A stretch of 64,000 bases of DNA from Taxillus chinensis (GCA_023512835.1 CM042089.1:16790562-16854561), one strand, 5' to 3'; numbered from the stretch's first letter, positions 42,905 to 53,411 are shown. The notes: a model not told the origin generated them from the letters alone. Numbers and translations are program-made.

Positions 42905-43907
42905 CAAGCCCTTTTGGGATGACCAATCAACGGAGGCTCGGAAGTCTTTCTACCAACAATACAAGTTTCTTGCCTGCAGACGCTATCACAGTTCTTGGGA
43001 ATGACAGAAGATGAGGTAGCCCAGATCGTGCACCACAGTGGTGGACTCGAGGTCATCCCATGGCCTGTGATCCGAGACAAAATATCTCAAGCATTGGGCA
43101 TGGAACTCTACTCTTTATTCACACTAGCCATGTATGGATTAATTGTATTTCCTAAATTCTTGGGTTACATTGATGGAGTTGTATGCGAACTTGTGATACA
43201 AACATTAGGAGGGGCCGATCCCGTTCCTGTAATCCTTGCCTGAGACAGGTTAGATCACTATCACACGTACAGATCTCGGGACAAGGTCATTTCAAAGGTG
43301 TCTTCCACTCCTCTACGCGTGGTTGAAAAGTCACTTCCCATGCAAGGACGCCCAACTCGAAGAGGTGGCGGTATTTCCACATAGCGCATTACCTGAATTC
43401 ATTCTAAAAGAATAGAAATTACCTGAAACATAAGAGGATTGGATCAATGAGCTGCAAACCTTAACTGATGATCAAGTAGTATGGAATGCTTCATAGATGC
43501 CCAAAGTTGACATAATTTACAGTTGCGGACCATATAATTGGGTCCCATTACTCGGTCCATGGGGAGCTACGTCGTACGCCCCTCTCCAGGAAGGAAGACA
43601 ACTCAAGGGTCATCAGATCATTCCTGTGCTACATGAAATGGAAACCTTTGACTTCACATACACCGGTTTAGAGGCTCGAAAAGTCAGCGGTAATTCTCAC
43701 TACCCTGAAGTTCATCCTTCATTCCCTCCATGGCGGCAATAGTATATTGCTTATGCGAAAGCCCACCAAGATCCAAGATTGCTGCTCCTTCAAAAGGAAA
43801 ATGAACTCAAGAACTTGCAACAGAAAATTCAAGAGCAGGAAGTGACCATCAGAAAGCTAGGTGAAAGGATCCACCAATTGGAAGAGTGGTTCGGAATTGG
43901 AAATTAG
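42905..43907 (+). pseudogene. ORF1-like gene, copy b, 3' part (GypO)
   Basis: ORF1b continues after GypH. It has GMTEDEVAQIVHHSGGLEVIPWPVI, LAMYGLIVFPKFLGYIDGVVCEL and GGADPVPVILA, then after a break VPLLGPWGATSYAPLQEG and HQIIPVLHEMETF. It ends with a heptad-like coiled coil (ENELKNLQQKIQEQEVTIRKL) and a stop at about 43905. In-frame stops lie near 43242 and 43740. The domain order matches ORF1a, showing a tandem gene duplication rather than one split gene. Confidence 0.8.
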
Positions 43908-44168
43908 TTTGAGATGATCAAGGCTTGTTCTAATTCATGTAGTAGCATATGCATTAAGGCTATCCTTGTTGTACTCCAGTCCTCTTTCTACTGATAATGT
44001 ACTCGATTCCAAATCAATAAAGTGTTTTTTCTATTTCAATCATTGGCCATTCATTGCATGCACTCATTACATACATTCTTGCATTCATGATAAAAGCAAA
44101 ATTCAAAAAAGAGAAAAGCTTAACGGATCAACATTTCCAGATCAAACAAGATTGGACACTCTTATAAT
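43908..44168 (+). other. spacer between ORF1b and gag (GypO)
   Basis: Non-coding, with AATCAATAAAGTG near 44020, like the spacer after ORF1a. No further motif. Confidence 0.5.
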
Positions 44169-44201
44169 TTGAGATCAACCCGTAATCAAGCACCTAAAGC
44201 T

Positions 44202-45074
44202 ATGTCAGACCAAGGCTTGGGAGACCATACAGAGGACCGACTTTCAGGGCTCGAACAAGCTCAGCAGGAGATGGGGAGTAGTCTCCACGAGGTTCAATTC
44301 CAGTTAAAAACCATGATGGACCTACTGACCAAAGTGACAACTGCAAGGGAATCAGCCCCAGCAGGAGGGGTGGCTAATCAAGGACAAACGCAGAACCCAC
44401 CACAAGAGTTTGTACAAGTTCAAGCAGATTCCCAGACCTACGTGGTTCCGGGAAGTTCTCGTCAAGTTCCGACTACGCCGCCAAATGTAGGAACACCAAT
44501 CTCAGAAAACCCCATGGAAGCAAGAGATTTACCTGCTCTCGAGGAAACCAACCGACAACCAAGCTGGAAGCAAATAGAAGCAAGGTTAAAGGCTGTTGAA
44601 GGGGTAGAAAGTTATGGGACAACTAATGCCTATGATTTATGCTTGGTACCTGGAGTAGTGCTACCTCCAAAATTCAAAATGCCGGATTTCGAAAAATTCA
44701 ATGGTACCCAATGCCCAAAGACCCATTTGATGATGTATTGTCGCAAGTTGGCCACACATACCAACAATGACAAACTACTAATACACTGCTTCCAAGAAAG
44801 CTTAACTGGCAGGCCATTACGATGGTACATTCAGTTAGAAGGCAGTCGTATCCGTACTTGGAATGACTTGGCCACAGCCTTCTTAGCGCAATACAAACAT
44901 GTGACAGAACTAGCACTAGACAGATTGGCGTTGCGGTCATTCAAAAAAGCTGACAAAAAAAGTTTCAAGACCTACGCTCGAAGATGGAGAAAAGCAGCTA
45001 TGGACGTTCAACCCCCACTAACTGAACGAGAGCTCACCACCCTTTTCATCAGTACACTAAGGGGTGTTTACTAG
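44202..45074 (+). CDS. Tat/Ogre-type gag, N-terminal and capsid part (GypO)
   Basis: The first ATG of this frame is at 44202 (MSDQGLGDH). It has a coiled-coil-like segment (LEQAQQEMGSSLHEVQFQL), a Gln/Pro-rich stretch, then the capsid: LVPGVVLPPKFKMPDFEKFNG, CPKTHLMMYCRKLATH, HCFQESLTGRPLRWY and WNDLATAFLAQYKHV, typical of Tat/Ogre Gag. It forms the particle shell. The frame ends at a TAG at 45072-45074 while gag sequence continues beyond, so the stop is premature. Confidence 0.88.
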   Translation: MSDQGLGDHTEDRLSGLEQAQQEMGSSLHEVQFQLKTMMDLLTKVTTARESAPAGGVANQGQTQNPPQEFVQVQADSQTYVVPGSSRQVPTTPPNVGTPISENPMEARDLPALEETNRQPSWKQIEARLKAVEGVESYGTTNAYDLCLVPGVVLPPKFKMPDFEKFNGTQCPKTHLMMYCRKLATHTNNDKLLIHCFQESLTGRPLRWYIQLEGSRIRTWNDLATAFLAQYKHVTELALDRLALRSFKKADKKSFKTYARRWRKAAMDVQPPLTERELTTLFISTLRGVY

Positions 45075-45723
45075 GAAAAACTGGTTCGGAATGTATCAAA
45101 CAGTTTCGCCAACTTAGTTGCCTCAGGAGAGAGAATTGAGGGCGGCATCAGGGAAGGCAGGCTTGGTGGGAATAAAACTGAGACTCCTAGAAGGCCCACG
45201 CCACCCAATCGCAAGAAAGAAGAAGAAGCACAAGCAGTCTGGCAACCTAAGCTCGACTTCACCTCTTCTGGGGCACAATCGGGACAGTGTATCATGCCAA
45301 GATATTATGGCGGGAAGCCCATGGCGTCCTATGTGACATCAGCCCCGCCACCACAATTCCAGCAATATCATCCACAAGGAGGAGCCTGTACACGCCTCAG
45401 CCGAGCCAACCTCAGCTAGCCCAACCTCAACCAGAGTAGTCAAAGCAGCCCCAGCAGAATCAGACTTTTGGAAAGACTGTGGGCAACAAAAGTTTGATCC
45501 AATTCCTGTCACATACACAGAGGCCTATACACGATTGTTAGCAGCGGGACTCGCTAGTCCAATACCCCTAAAGGAATGAACTCCTCCATATCCCGATTGG
45601 TACAAAGCTGATGCCCATTGTGCATACCATGGAGGCGCAAGTGGGCATGACACCGAGAATTGTTTTGCTCTGAAAAAGAAGGTACAACACCTAAGAGATG
45701 TTGGATGGCTAGACTTCTCCAAG
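45075..45723 (+). pseudogene. gag middle part with first CxxH knuckle (GypO)
   Basis: Gag continues after the TAG in the same frame to about 45420 (VRNVSNSFANLVASGERIEGG, YGGKPMASYVTS), then changes frame. A zinc-knuckle-like motif CAYHGGASGHDTENC is at 45620-45663, followed by LKKKVQHLRDVGW. In Tat/Ogre elements this CxxH...GH...C form replaces the usual CCHC. Stops near 45419 and 45580 interrupt it. Confidence 0.78.
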
Positions 45724-46523
45724 ATGACCAATGCTCCTAATGTGGGCACCAACCCTCTGCCTGAACACTCGGGTAATATCGCCAATATAACGACTGGACT
45801 TGGAAATCCTCCTAGAAAGGTTTCTAAGATCAAGATGAGCGAGTACCAGCTATTCTGTATCTTACATAAGAACGGGTTCTTGGTAACCAAAGGGGTGACT
45901 GAAGCCACGAGAGGCACAGACTCAGAGAAACGTTGTGTTTACCATGGATCAGCTTATGGACATGACATTGAGGAATGTGAGGAATTCCATGAAGCTGTGC
46001 AAGCCCTCATTACCTCCCGAAGGCTAGAAATCACATACGAGTCAGAAGAATTTGCGACCTGTATGGCTTCGATGGAGCGTACAAAGGCATTGGGGGCGCC
46101 CAAGCTTTTAATTATCAAGTATGAGGAAAAACCAAAGATCGCCACATTGGCGCAAGGGGTCCAATCTCTTGCCATCCAAACTCCCGCTCCATTCCCTTAC
46201 CAAAATGATAAAGCAGTGCCCTGGAAATACCACTGCGAATTGGTCATTAGAGGAAACCCCACAGCTGAGAAGAAAACAAGAAGCGGTCGTGTCTATGGAT
46301 CGGTAGAAGGTGTTGAGGTCAACAAAAACAAAGGAGGAGAGCATGACCTATGCCCCGTGCCTGCACTAGGTAGTAAGAACACCCCTGTTATGGACGGGGA
46401 TCCCACCGAATTCCTTAAGCTAATCAAGCAGAGCGAACACAACATTGTGGACCAACTCAGTCGGCAGCCGGCTCGTATCTCTTTGTTATCTTTACTCATG
46501 GATTCAACTCTGCATAGAGAAGC
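45724..46523 (+). CDS. gag C-terminal part up to the SirS insertion (GypO)
   Basis: An open stretch carries a second knuckle-like motif CVYHGSAYGHDIEEC (45934-45978) followed by FHEAVQALI, then a low-complexity region. It ends with FLKLIKQSEHNIVDQLSRQPARISLLSLL, the conserved boundary before Tat/Ogre protease. It is open as far as the SirS insertion at 46524. The protease continues at 59157 in the matching frame once SirS and one copy of the gaagc duplication are ignored, so this insertion fell in an open coding region. Confidence 0.87.
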
Positions 46524-46735
46524 TGTTGGATCAAACCCAGAATTTGGATAATGCTGATAAAGCCTTATGTAATTTGATCTGAGATCTTTTGTGTTTATTT
46601 GATCATTGCAGAAGATATGTTACTAATCCAGAGATGCACTCGTGTGAGCAAAGCTAAGGACAGGATACATAATCCTGATCCGGACAAGAGTGAGTGTCGT
46701 CAAACACTTGGTAAATAACCAAGTAACAAATACAT

Positions 46736-47120
46736 ACGGAATAAGGAACATTCATACGGACTAAGAACTTAAAGGATAAGTGCGGAGTAAGGAAACCAGA
46801 TGCGGAGTAAGGAATCCGGATGTATTACTCGCCCGGAGTAAGGATAAGTGCGGAGTAAGGAAACCACATGCGGAGTAAGAAAGCGCTGACACGGAATAAG
46901 TTATCAGACTTTTCAAGACTCGCCCGGAGTAAGGAACTTACATGCGGAGTAAGGAACTTACATACGGAGTAAGGAACTTACATACGGAATAAGGAATTTA
47001 CATGCGGAGTAAGGAAGCGCTGACACGGACTAAGGATTCCAGTACTAAATAGATACGGAGTAAGTAACCACTGACGCGGAGTAAGGTTCCGAGCTTCATT
47101 AGCTACGGAGTAAGGATAAT
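46736..47120 (+). repeat. CGGAGTAAG motif array in the SirS LTR
   Basis: About 17 copies of a core close to CGGAGTAAGGA, spaced roughly 15-35 bases, with variants CGGAATAAG and CGGACTAAG. The preceding bases alternate between G, A and CC. The 3' LTR has the same array at about 58176-58560. Confidence 0.9.
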
Positions 47121-47419
47121 TACACCGGACCAAGAAGACACTGCTCTAACTAAACCGCATTTAAAGTTATCAGCTCTTGGTGTCCCGATGTAAGACGAAT
47201 GTATTGAGAACATGAAGAATCTTACACGTGGATCATCCGGATATGTGGACACAACCTTAATTGTATCTCGGAACTCACAAAGACACTTATACTCTTCAAA
47301 TCCAAGATCTTGAGCTCCACAATCCGCAGCAGTCAAGGCAGAGAGATTACCGAGGGATAGTTAATGCGGAACGCATTCCGGAACTACAAGTTCCAAGGTT
47401 GTCTCTTAGGAATGTTTTG

Positions 47420-47426
47420 TATAAAT
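47420..47426 (+). promoter_or_regulatory. TATA box of the SirS LTR
   Basis: TTTGTATAAATATTC, about 190 bases after the G-box; the sister copy is at 58860-58866. Transcription would start about 30 bases downstream. Confidence 0.65.
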
Positions 47427-47717
47427 ATTCATACTTATACTTTATGTAAAAAAAAGGAGTGAGAAGCTTTATCATCTTTAGAGATAGAACTTGGCTAGTG
47501 TGTGAGTTCATTTTGTAAACAGAGTGTAAGAGAGTTTTGCTTCTATTTTGTTGTATTCATCTTGTGATAATAAAACAAAATACTTCCACTATCTGGTTAT
47601 CTTCCGCAGTGATTCTATCACTTAAACTAGATAAGTGTTTGTGTCTTGAGAGAAAAGAAAGAGTTCGAATAAGAGCCTATTCACCCCCCCCCCTTTAGGC
47701 TCCAAGGGACCATCAAG

Positions 47718-47729
47718 TGGTATCAGAGC
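47718..47729 (+). promoter_or_regulatory. primer-binding site, tRNA-Met type (SirS)
   Basis: TGGTATCAGAGC two bases after the LTR. Confidence 0.95.
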
Positions 47730-47777
47730 ACGTTCTACTTTGTTCTAAGTAGAGATCCCACTCTTTCAATCTCAGAA

Positions 47778-48498
47778 ATGGCCGAAGAAAGCAGTATGCT
47801 ATTCAACACTCGCCTTAACTTCGGAGGTGCATAGGAGCCCGTCCCGAATCGAAGCAGCAGTGAAAATGTCGACCCACCTCAACCTGCTGCTGCCGCCGCT
47901 TCTCAACCACGGAGTTCTGGTTTTACTTTAACGAAACCGCCCAAATTCACACCTGAGCTTTTCTCCCCGGTGGAAAGCTCGCATGAAGATGTTTATGGTA
48001 TGCCATGATCATCTTATGTGGCCATGTCTTCATCAGGAGATTCCAATTCCGATGACTATCGGAGAACATGGAGTTAGGAGGCCAAAGACAGATGCTGAAC
48101 TTACCAACGATGAAAGAGCCTGGCAGTGCGCTAGTGAAAAGGCTCTAGCTTATGTTACATCGTCTTTGGATTCCGAGGCTTTCACAGACGTCCAGGGCTG
48201 CATGACAGCAAAAGCTGTTTGGGACAAACTGACAATCCTCTATGAGGGGAGTCAGTCCCAGATGCAGAATGTGATCTGCACTCTCAGACAGAACTTTGAG
48301 AGTTTTAATCATAAACCGGGAGAATCACTTGAAAGCATCTATCGGAGATTCGGCAAGCTCATTCTTGAACTGAAGACTGTCAATGAGCACTATTCTCAAT
48401 CCCAGATCAATGACAAGTTCTTTCGCTCCTTGCCGGATCGCTACTACTCCAAACAACTCCAGATGCAATCGACAAAAACGCGCGTATGTTCCCCTTGA
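47778..48498 (+). pseudogene. copia gag, capsid part (SirS)
   Basis: The ATG at 47778 opens MAEESSMLFNTR. An in-frame TAG at 47832 replaces a Gln codon present in SirA (a C-to-T change), and a frame change follows near 47970. The capsid domain is open at 47983-48498: MKMFMVCHDHLMWPCLHQE, EKALAYVTSSLDSEAF, KAVWDKLTILYEGSQ and ESLESIYRRFGKLILEL. This is UBN2-type Gag. The next frame change is near 48470. Confidence 0.87.
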
Positions 48499-50026
48499 AG
48501 AACCGTATGGAGAGCTGCGGACTCACGAAGTCAGGTTTAAGTACTCGACGAGAGATGAGAAAATAGCTCGGAAAGAAAAGGGGGTAGCTCTCAAAGCTAC
48601 AGAATGTCTAAACATACTGAGGAATGATGATACGGGCGTATCCGACAATTCTGATTCTGACGAGGAGGAGGAGATAGCCCTTCTTGTCAAATCCTTTGAG
48701 CAATTCCTACGGAAAAGCAGAAAAGGGATCAGAAGACGCTCATCATCATCGTTCCAAAGGAAGGAGCGACCGAAGTCCAGTTCCCAGGAATGTTTCAACT
48801 GTGGGAAAACCGGTCACTGGGCCAAGGAATGCAGGTCCAAAACAAAAGTGGCCGAGAAAAGTGATAAGGTAACTGCTCGCCGCTCCACCTCAGATAACAG
48901 CAAGAGCAAGAGGAAGGCGCTCGTGACAAAATACATGAGTGGCTCGGAAGAAGAGGAGGAATCCTCGGATGATGAGCCGACCACTAAGCCGAACGTCTGC
49001 CTCATGGCAAATACTGAGGTACCTTCTATCTCTGAGCTCCTAAGTAAATTAGAATCTCTTACTACTGCATGTGATCATGAAAAGAATGAGAGACTAATAA
49101 TTACTCAAATGTACAAAGATATGGAAAGTCAGAATAAACGTCTTGAATTTACTATTAATAGACTCGAAAAGGACGTCACTGACTTCAGAGGAAAAGAAGC
49201 TTGGTATCATGATCTAAGAGCTGAAAATCATTTGTTAAATACCAATCTCACCGGCCTAAAAGTTATAGTAAAAAGACTCAAAAATGAACTGGAACAGGAA
49301 AAGGAAATAAATCGTAAGTGGCTAAAATCCGGGGAAATAGCCTCTACCTTTAGGATCGATCCCGACGACATCCGAGTCAAACCCTGGCCTAGGTTCCGAA
49401 CCATCAACTTCCATAGCTCAAGCTACGAGTGTCCTCCGGATTTCACTCCTAAACTAACCAACTTATATCCTGTTAGTACATCTAAACCGTTGGATGGTTT
49501 CATTTCAGGTGGCACCATAGTTTATGACTGTGGAGCTGAGGCTGTTACTGCGCTTCCCGAACCAATAGCACCCGTAACTAAAGATGAAGGGAAGGCTGCT
49601 GCAGTTAAAGCCAAAACTGTAGCACCCAAACGTAATGGATTAGGCCACAGGGAACAGAGTAGAAAATCTGTAAAAACTAAGAGACCTGTATCCCCTGTTT
49701 GTACTTCACATTATAGTGTCTGTTCCATCTGTAGGGAAATGGGTCATTATCACTATGAATGTTGGAGTCTATCTGATAGCTGGCTTTGTAATCAATTTCA
49801 ATCCAATAAAGATCAGTTTTATAAAAGGGGTTCTTCGAGCAAAACAAAATCTAAATCTAAAAGGAGTGTCTCTCCCAAGAAAACCCAAATAAGAGAAGCA
49901 GCTGAAACTAACAAGTTAATATCAACTTGGAAAGCTAAGAGTCCTAACAAATTCAAATCCGTAAATGTTGACAATACTGCTGCTCTCTCTAACCGCCCAA
50001 AACAAGTTTGGGCACCAAAAGTGTAA
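48383..50026 (+). CDS. gag nucleocapsid, coiled coil and second knuckle (SirS)
   Basis: The open frame is 547 codons; sequence truly belonging to the polyprotein starts near residue 35. It has an acidic segment, a Lys/Ser-rich basic stretch, zinc knuckle 1 CFNCGKTGHWAKEC (about residues 137-150) and a second acidic stretch. A coiled coil (about 215-310) and a conserved PVSTSKPLDGFISGG block follow, then knuckle 2 CSICREMGHYHYEC (about 447-460) and a basic tail. Knuckle 2 is complete by CX2CX4HX4C spacing. It is unusual to find it some 300 residues after the first and just before protease. This long open region is the best preserved part of SirS. Confidence 0.87.
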   Translation: MSTILNPRSMTSSFAPCRIATTPNNSRCNRQKRAYVPLEEPYGELRTHEVRFKYSTRDEKIARKEKGVALKATECLNILRNDDTGVSDNSDSDEEEEIALLVKSFEQFLRKSRKGIRRRSSSSFQRKERPKSSSQECFNCGKTGHWAKECRSKTKVAEKSDKVTARRSTSDNSKSKRKALVTKYMSGSEEEEESSDDEPTTKPNVCLMANTEVPSISELLSKLESLTTACDHEKNERLIITQMYKDMESQNKRLEFTINRLEKDVTDFRGKEAWYHDLRAENHLLNTNLTGLKVIVKRLKNELEQEKEINRKWLKSGEIASTFRIDPDDIRVKPWPRFRTINFHSSSYECPPDFTPKLTNLYPVSTSKPLDGFISGGTIVYDCGAEAVTALPEPIAPVTKDEGKAAAVKAKTVAPKRNGLGHREQSRKSVKTKRPVSPVCTSHYSVCSICREMGHYHYECWSLSDSWLCNQFQSNKDQFYKRGSSSKTKSKSKRSVSPKKTQIREAAETNKLISTWKAKSPNKFKSVNVDNTAALSNRPKQVWAPKV

Positions 50027-50039
50027 ACTGTTGTCTTTC

Positions 50040-50354
50040 AGGAGCATCTCTGGAATGCATTGCCGGATCACTTGAAGTTAAAGATCAATCAAAGCAAGTG
50101 GATCCTTGATAGTGGATGCTCCGGACATATGACGGGTGATCAGACTCTGCTTGTAGAAGTTAATGATAAACAAGGTCCATCCGTTTCATATGGCGACAAC
50201 AAAGCAAGGTAAGACTGTCGGGTATGGCACTTTAACTAACGGCCGTGTATCAATCACTAAAGTTGCACTAGTCGAAGGTTTAAAGCATAACTTGCTAAGT
50301 GTCGATAAGCTATGTGACAAAGGATTTCTTGTTTCCTTTTTGTCCAACACCTGA
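50040..50354 (+). pseudogene. copia aspartic protease (SirS)
   Basis: This encodes a WILDSGCSGHMTGDQ motif (about 50100-50145) with the catalytic Asp. A frame change near 50200 is followed by the GYGTLTNGRVSITKVALVEGLKHNLLSV block, and a stop comes at 50352. The matching region of SirA is at 2887-3390. Confidence 0.83.
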
Positions 50355-50420
50355 CAAAGAAGAGAAAACTTATCCGGAGATGTTAAATTATCCGGCTCAA
50401 GAGATGGGGACATATACTCA

Positions 50421-50948
50421 GTGGTCTTAAGAAATAATTCTTCTGACCCTGTATGCTTCCTCACGAAAGCAACAGATGAAGATAGTTGGTTATGGCACAA
50501 GCGATGCGCACATTTAAACTTTAAGACTTTGTCTAAATTAGCGTCACTTGATCTTGTCACTGGTCTACCCAAACTCAAGTTCTCCAGAGACACTCTCTGT
50601 CGAGAATGCCAACTTGGTAAACAGACCAAACACAGCTTTAAGAGCAAATCAGTTAACTCAATAACTGCTCCTCTACAACTTCTTCATATGGACCTATGTG
50701 GTCCTATATCTGTTTCATCACTAGCTGGTGCGAGATATACCCTTGTGGTTATCGATGATTTCACCAGATACACATGGGTGATGTTCCTGAAATCAAAGGA
50801 TCAAACTTTTGAACATCTTGTAGATCTCTTCGACTGGATAAGCAACTCACAAGGACTGAGCATTAAATGCATTAGGAGTGATCATGGTACAGAATTTGAT
50901 TTTTCAGAAATGAGATCATATTGTTCCGAACAGGGCATACAAAGATGA
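50421..50948 (+). CDS. copia integrase zinc finger and core (SirS)
   Basis: This 175-codon open segment has the GAG-pre-integrase zinc finger complete in one frame (HKRCAH ... CREC). The first two catalytic Asp residues follow in HMDLCGP and IRSDHGTEF. It ends at a TGA at about 50946. The third catalytic residue (Glu in the NGVAEHKNR block at about 50980) lies after the stop in a broken stretch, so the enzyme is split. Confidence 0.9.
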   Translation: MVLRNNSSDPVCFLTKATDEDSWLWHKRCAHLNFKTLSKLASLDLVTGLPKLKFSRDTLCRECQLGKQTKHSFKSKSVNSITAPLQLLHMDLCGPISVSSLAGARYTLVVIDDFTRYTWVMFLKSKDQTFEHLVDLFDWISNSQGLSIKCIRSDHGTEFDFSEMRSYCSEQGIQR

Positions 50949-51124
50949 CTTCTCTTGCTCCCCAGACCCCCACAACAAAATGGGGTAGCTGAGCACAAGA
51001 ATCGAACTTTAGTTGAAGCTGGTAGATCCATATTAGCAGGGGCAACGCTTCCTCTCGGTCTATGGGCTGAAGTCGTGTCCACTGCCCGCTATGTTGAAAC
51101 AGAACTCTAATAAATAAATCTACC

Positions 51125-52630
51125 ATGAAAACACCCTATGAGATGTGGAGAGGACGAAAACCTTCAATTCAACATTTCAGAGCTTTTGGGTGTACTTGCT
51201 ATATACTGATAAATGGCAAAGAGTCCCGGAATAAATTTGAACCAAAATCTGATGATGGGATTTTTGTCGGGTACTCACTTCATAGCAAGGCTTATCGGGT
51301 CTTCAATAGAAAACTTTTTAAAGTTGAAGAATCTATCCATGTAACCTTTGATGAAGCTAATCTCGTTTGGTCAAAAGTCGGTTCTTCAAATTCCAATATG
51401 CAGGTCATGGACAGCAACGTCGATTACTCGAAGTTTATGAATATTCCTGTTACATATCCTGACCGACCACGTGGCATCAGCGAAACACAACGAAATTTTA
51501 TGGATAATGCTACGGATAACTCTGACTCAAGACTACCATTTAGCTCCGGACATACTCCTACGGATACACAAAATTCCGGAGCACCTTCAAGTCCGTCCGG
51601 ACTAGTTAACACTGGAAGAAACAGTGTTGAAGAACCAACTAGTTCATCCGTACCTCTCAACACGGAAACATCTACTCCGGATGAAGCTCAACCAGTCGAT
51701 ACAACTGAACCACCCAATCTGGAAGAGCTTCAAATTGTTCAAGATCAACCAACACATGCACAGAATTATAGATGGACCCGAAACCATCCCTCAGATCAAG
51801 TGATTGGTGATCCTACTGTTGGTGTAAGAACAAGAGCAGCCACCTCCAACATGAGTCTTTACTCGTGCTTTCTATCTCAAATAGAACCAAAGGTGGTAGA
51901 TGAAGCTCTTCAAGATTCGAATTGGATAGAAGCCATGCAAGAAGAGCTGAATCAATTTAAGAGAAATAATGTGTGGACCTTAGTACCAAGGCCTAAGTCT
52001 CAGCAAGTCATTGGCGTTAAATGGGTGTTCCGGAACAAGCTTGATACGGATGGAATAGTAATCCGGAACAAAGCCAGACTGGTAGCCAAAGGATATCGTC
52101 AAGAAAAAGGAATAGATTATGATGAAACCTTTGCTCCGGTCGCAAGACTTGAGGCAATCCGTATGTTTCTAGTGTATGCTTCATATGAAAACTTCATAGT
52201 TTATCAAATGGACGTCAAGAGCGCATTCCTGAATGGAGACCTTCAAGAGGAGGTGTATGTTGAACAACCTCCCGGCTTCATTGAACCTAAGGCAGGACAT
52301 CTTGTCTACAAACTTCAGAAAGCTCTATATGGTTTGAAGCAAGCTCCAAGAGCCTGGTACGACACACTGTCAGAATTCCTACTTGCTCATAACTTCCAAA
52401 AAGGGAAGATAGACACCACCCTCTTTCTACGAAAAGAGAAAGGACACACTCTGATCGTACAAATATACGTGGATGATATCATTTTCGGATCAACGAATCC
52501 GAAGCTTTGTGAAGAGTTTGCTAAGTTGATGACAGGCAAGTTTGAAATGAGCATGATGGGAGAACTGTCCTACTTCCTTGGAATTGAAGTCAAACAATTA
52601 AAGGAAGGAATCTTCATTAATCAAGGCTAA
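51125..52630 (+). CDS. integrase C-terminus, linker and reverse transcriptase (SirS)
   Basis: A 501-codon open segment contains the integrase C-terminal part ([31 protein letters not shown]), an acidic Ser/Pro-rich linker, then RT. The RT motifs are [62 protein letters not shown] and [10 protein letters not shown], with the catalytic Asp pair at 52472-52477. It ends at a stop at 52628 caused by a frame change near 52620; the remaining RT and RNase H are at 52662-53411. Confidence 0.93.
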   Translation: MKTPYEMWRGRKPSIQHFRAFGCTCYILINGKESRNKFEPKSDDGIFVGYSLHSKAYRVFNRKLFKVEESIHVTFDEANLVWSKVGSSNSNMQVMDSNVDYSKFMNIPVTYPDRPRGISETQRNFMDNATDNSDSRLPFSSGHTPTDTQNSGAPSSPSGLVNTGRNSVEEPTSSSVPLNTETSTPDEAQPVDTTEPPNLEELQIVQDQPTHAQNYRWTRNHPSDQVIGDPTVGVRTRAATSNMSLYSCFLSQIEPKVVDEALQDSNWIEAMQEELNQFKRNNVWTLVPRPKSQQVIGVKWVFRNKLDTDGIVIRNKARLVAKGYRQEKGIDYDETFAPVARLEAIRMFLVYASYENFIVYQMDVKSAFLNGDLQEEVYVEQPPGFIEPKAGHLVYKLQKALYGLKQAPRAWYDTLSEFLLAHNFQKGKIDTTLFLRKEKGHTLIVQIYVDDIIFGSTNPKLCEEFAKLMTGKFEMSMMGELSYFLGIEVKQLKEGIFINQG

Positions 52631-52661
52631 GTACACTCGCGATCTTATTAAGAAGTTTGGT

Positions 52662-53411
52662 ATGGAAGGTTCATCTCCCGTCAAAACTCCCATGCCTGTC
52701 GGTGCCAAGTTAGATCCGGATGTGGACGGCATATCGGTAAATGTGACTGACTACGAGAGGATGATCGGATCCTTCTTGTATCTTACGGCAAGTCGCCCAG
52801 ACATTATGTTTGCAACTTGCATTTGTGCACGATACCAGGCGAATCCCAAGGAGTCACATATGCTTCATGTAAAACGGATATTAAGGTATCTCAAAGGGAC
52901 GATGAATTTGGGACTCTGGTACCCAAAGGAGTCCAACTTCACCTTATCCGGGTACTCTGATGCCGACTTTGGATGTCGCATCGACAGGAAAAGCACAAGC
53001 GGTACGTGTCAGTTTCTTGGAAATAGATTGATCTCATGGTTCAGTAAGAAGCAGAATTCCGTATCAACCTCTACTACTGAGGCGGAATATATAGCTGCTG
53101 GAAGTTGCTGCGCACAGCTACTTTGGATGCAAAGTCAACTTACTGACTACGGATTCGACATGTCCTCTATTCCACTTTACTGTGACAACACTAGTGCAAT
53201 TGCCATCAGCAACAATCCTGTCATGCATCCTAAGACGAAGCACATTGAGGTCAGGTATCACTTCATACGCGATCATGTTCTCAAAAAGCATATTTCACTG
53301 GAACATGTTGCCACTGAAGATCAATTAGCAGACATACTTACAAAGCCCCTACCTGATGCGAGGTTTTCTGAACTACTCTTCCGATTAGGTATGCTCGACT
53401 TCTCTGCATAG
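52662..53411 (+). CDS. RT end and RNase H (SirS)
   Basis: The last part of RT (SPVKTPMPVGAKL, LYLTASRPDIMFATC) runs into the full RNase H domain: LSGYSDADFG, STSTTEAEYIAAGSCCAQ, PLYCDNTSAIAI, TKHIEVRYHFIRDHV and DILTKPLPD, with a stop at 53409. One codon after DADF is missing compared with SirA and CopB. RNase H would remove the RNA template and prime plus-strand synthesis at the polypurine tracts downstream. Confidence 0.92.
   Translation: MEGSSPVKTPMPVGAKLDPDVDGISVNVTDYERMIGSFLYLTASRPDIMFATCICARYQANPKESHMLHVKRILRYLKGTMNLGLWYPKESNFTLSGYSDADFGCRIDRKSTSGTCQFLGNRLISWFSKKQNSVSTSTTEAEYIAAGSCCAQLLWMQSQLTDYGFDMSSIPLYCDNTSAIAISNNPVMHPKTKHIEVRYHFIRDHVLKKHISLEHVATEDQLADILTKPLPDARFSELLFRLGMLDFSA

Larger units (their letters stand above)
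46524..47715 (+). repeat. 5' LTR of SirS (1192 bp)
   Basis: It starts TGTTGGATCAAACCC and ends GGCTCCAAGGGACCATCA. U3 holds about 17 CGGAGTAAG-type motifs. Downstream are a G-box (ACACGTGG, 47224-47231) and a TATA box (TATAAAT, 47420-47426). The AATAAAACAAAATAC near 47570 may be the polyadenylation signal. Confidence 0.95.
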
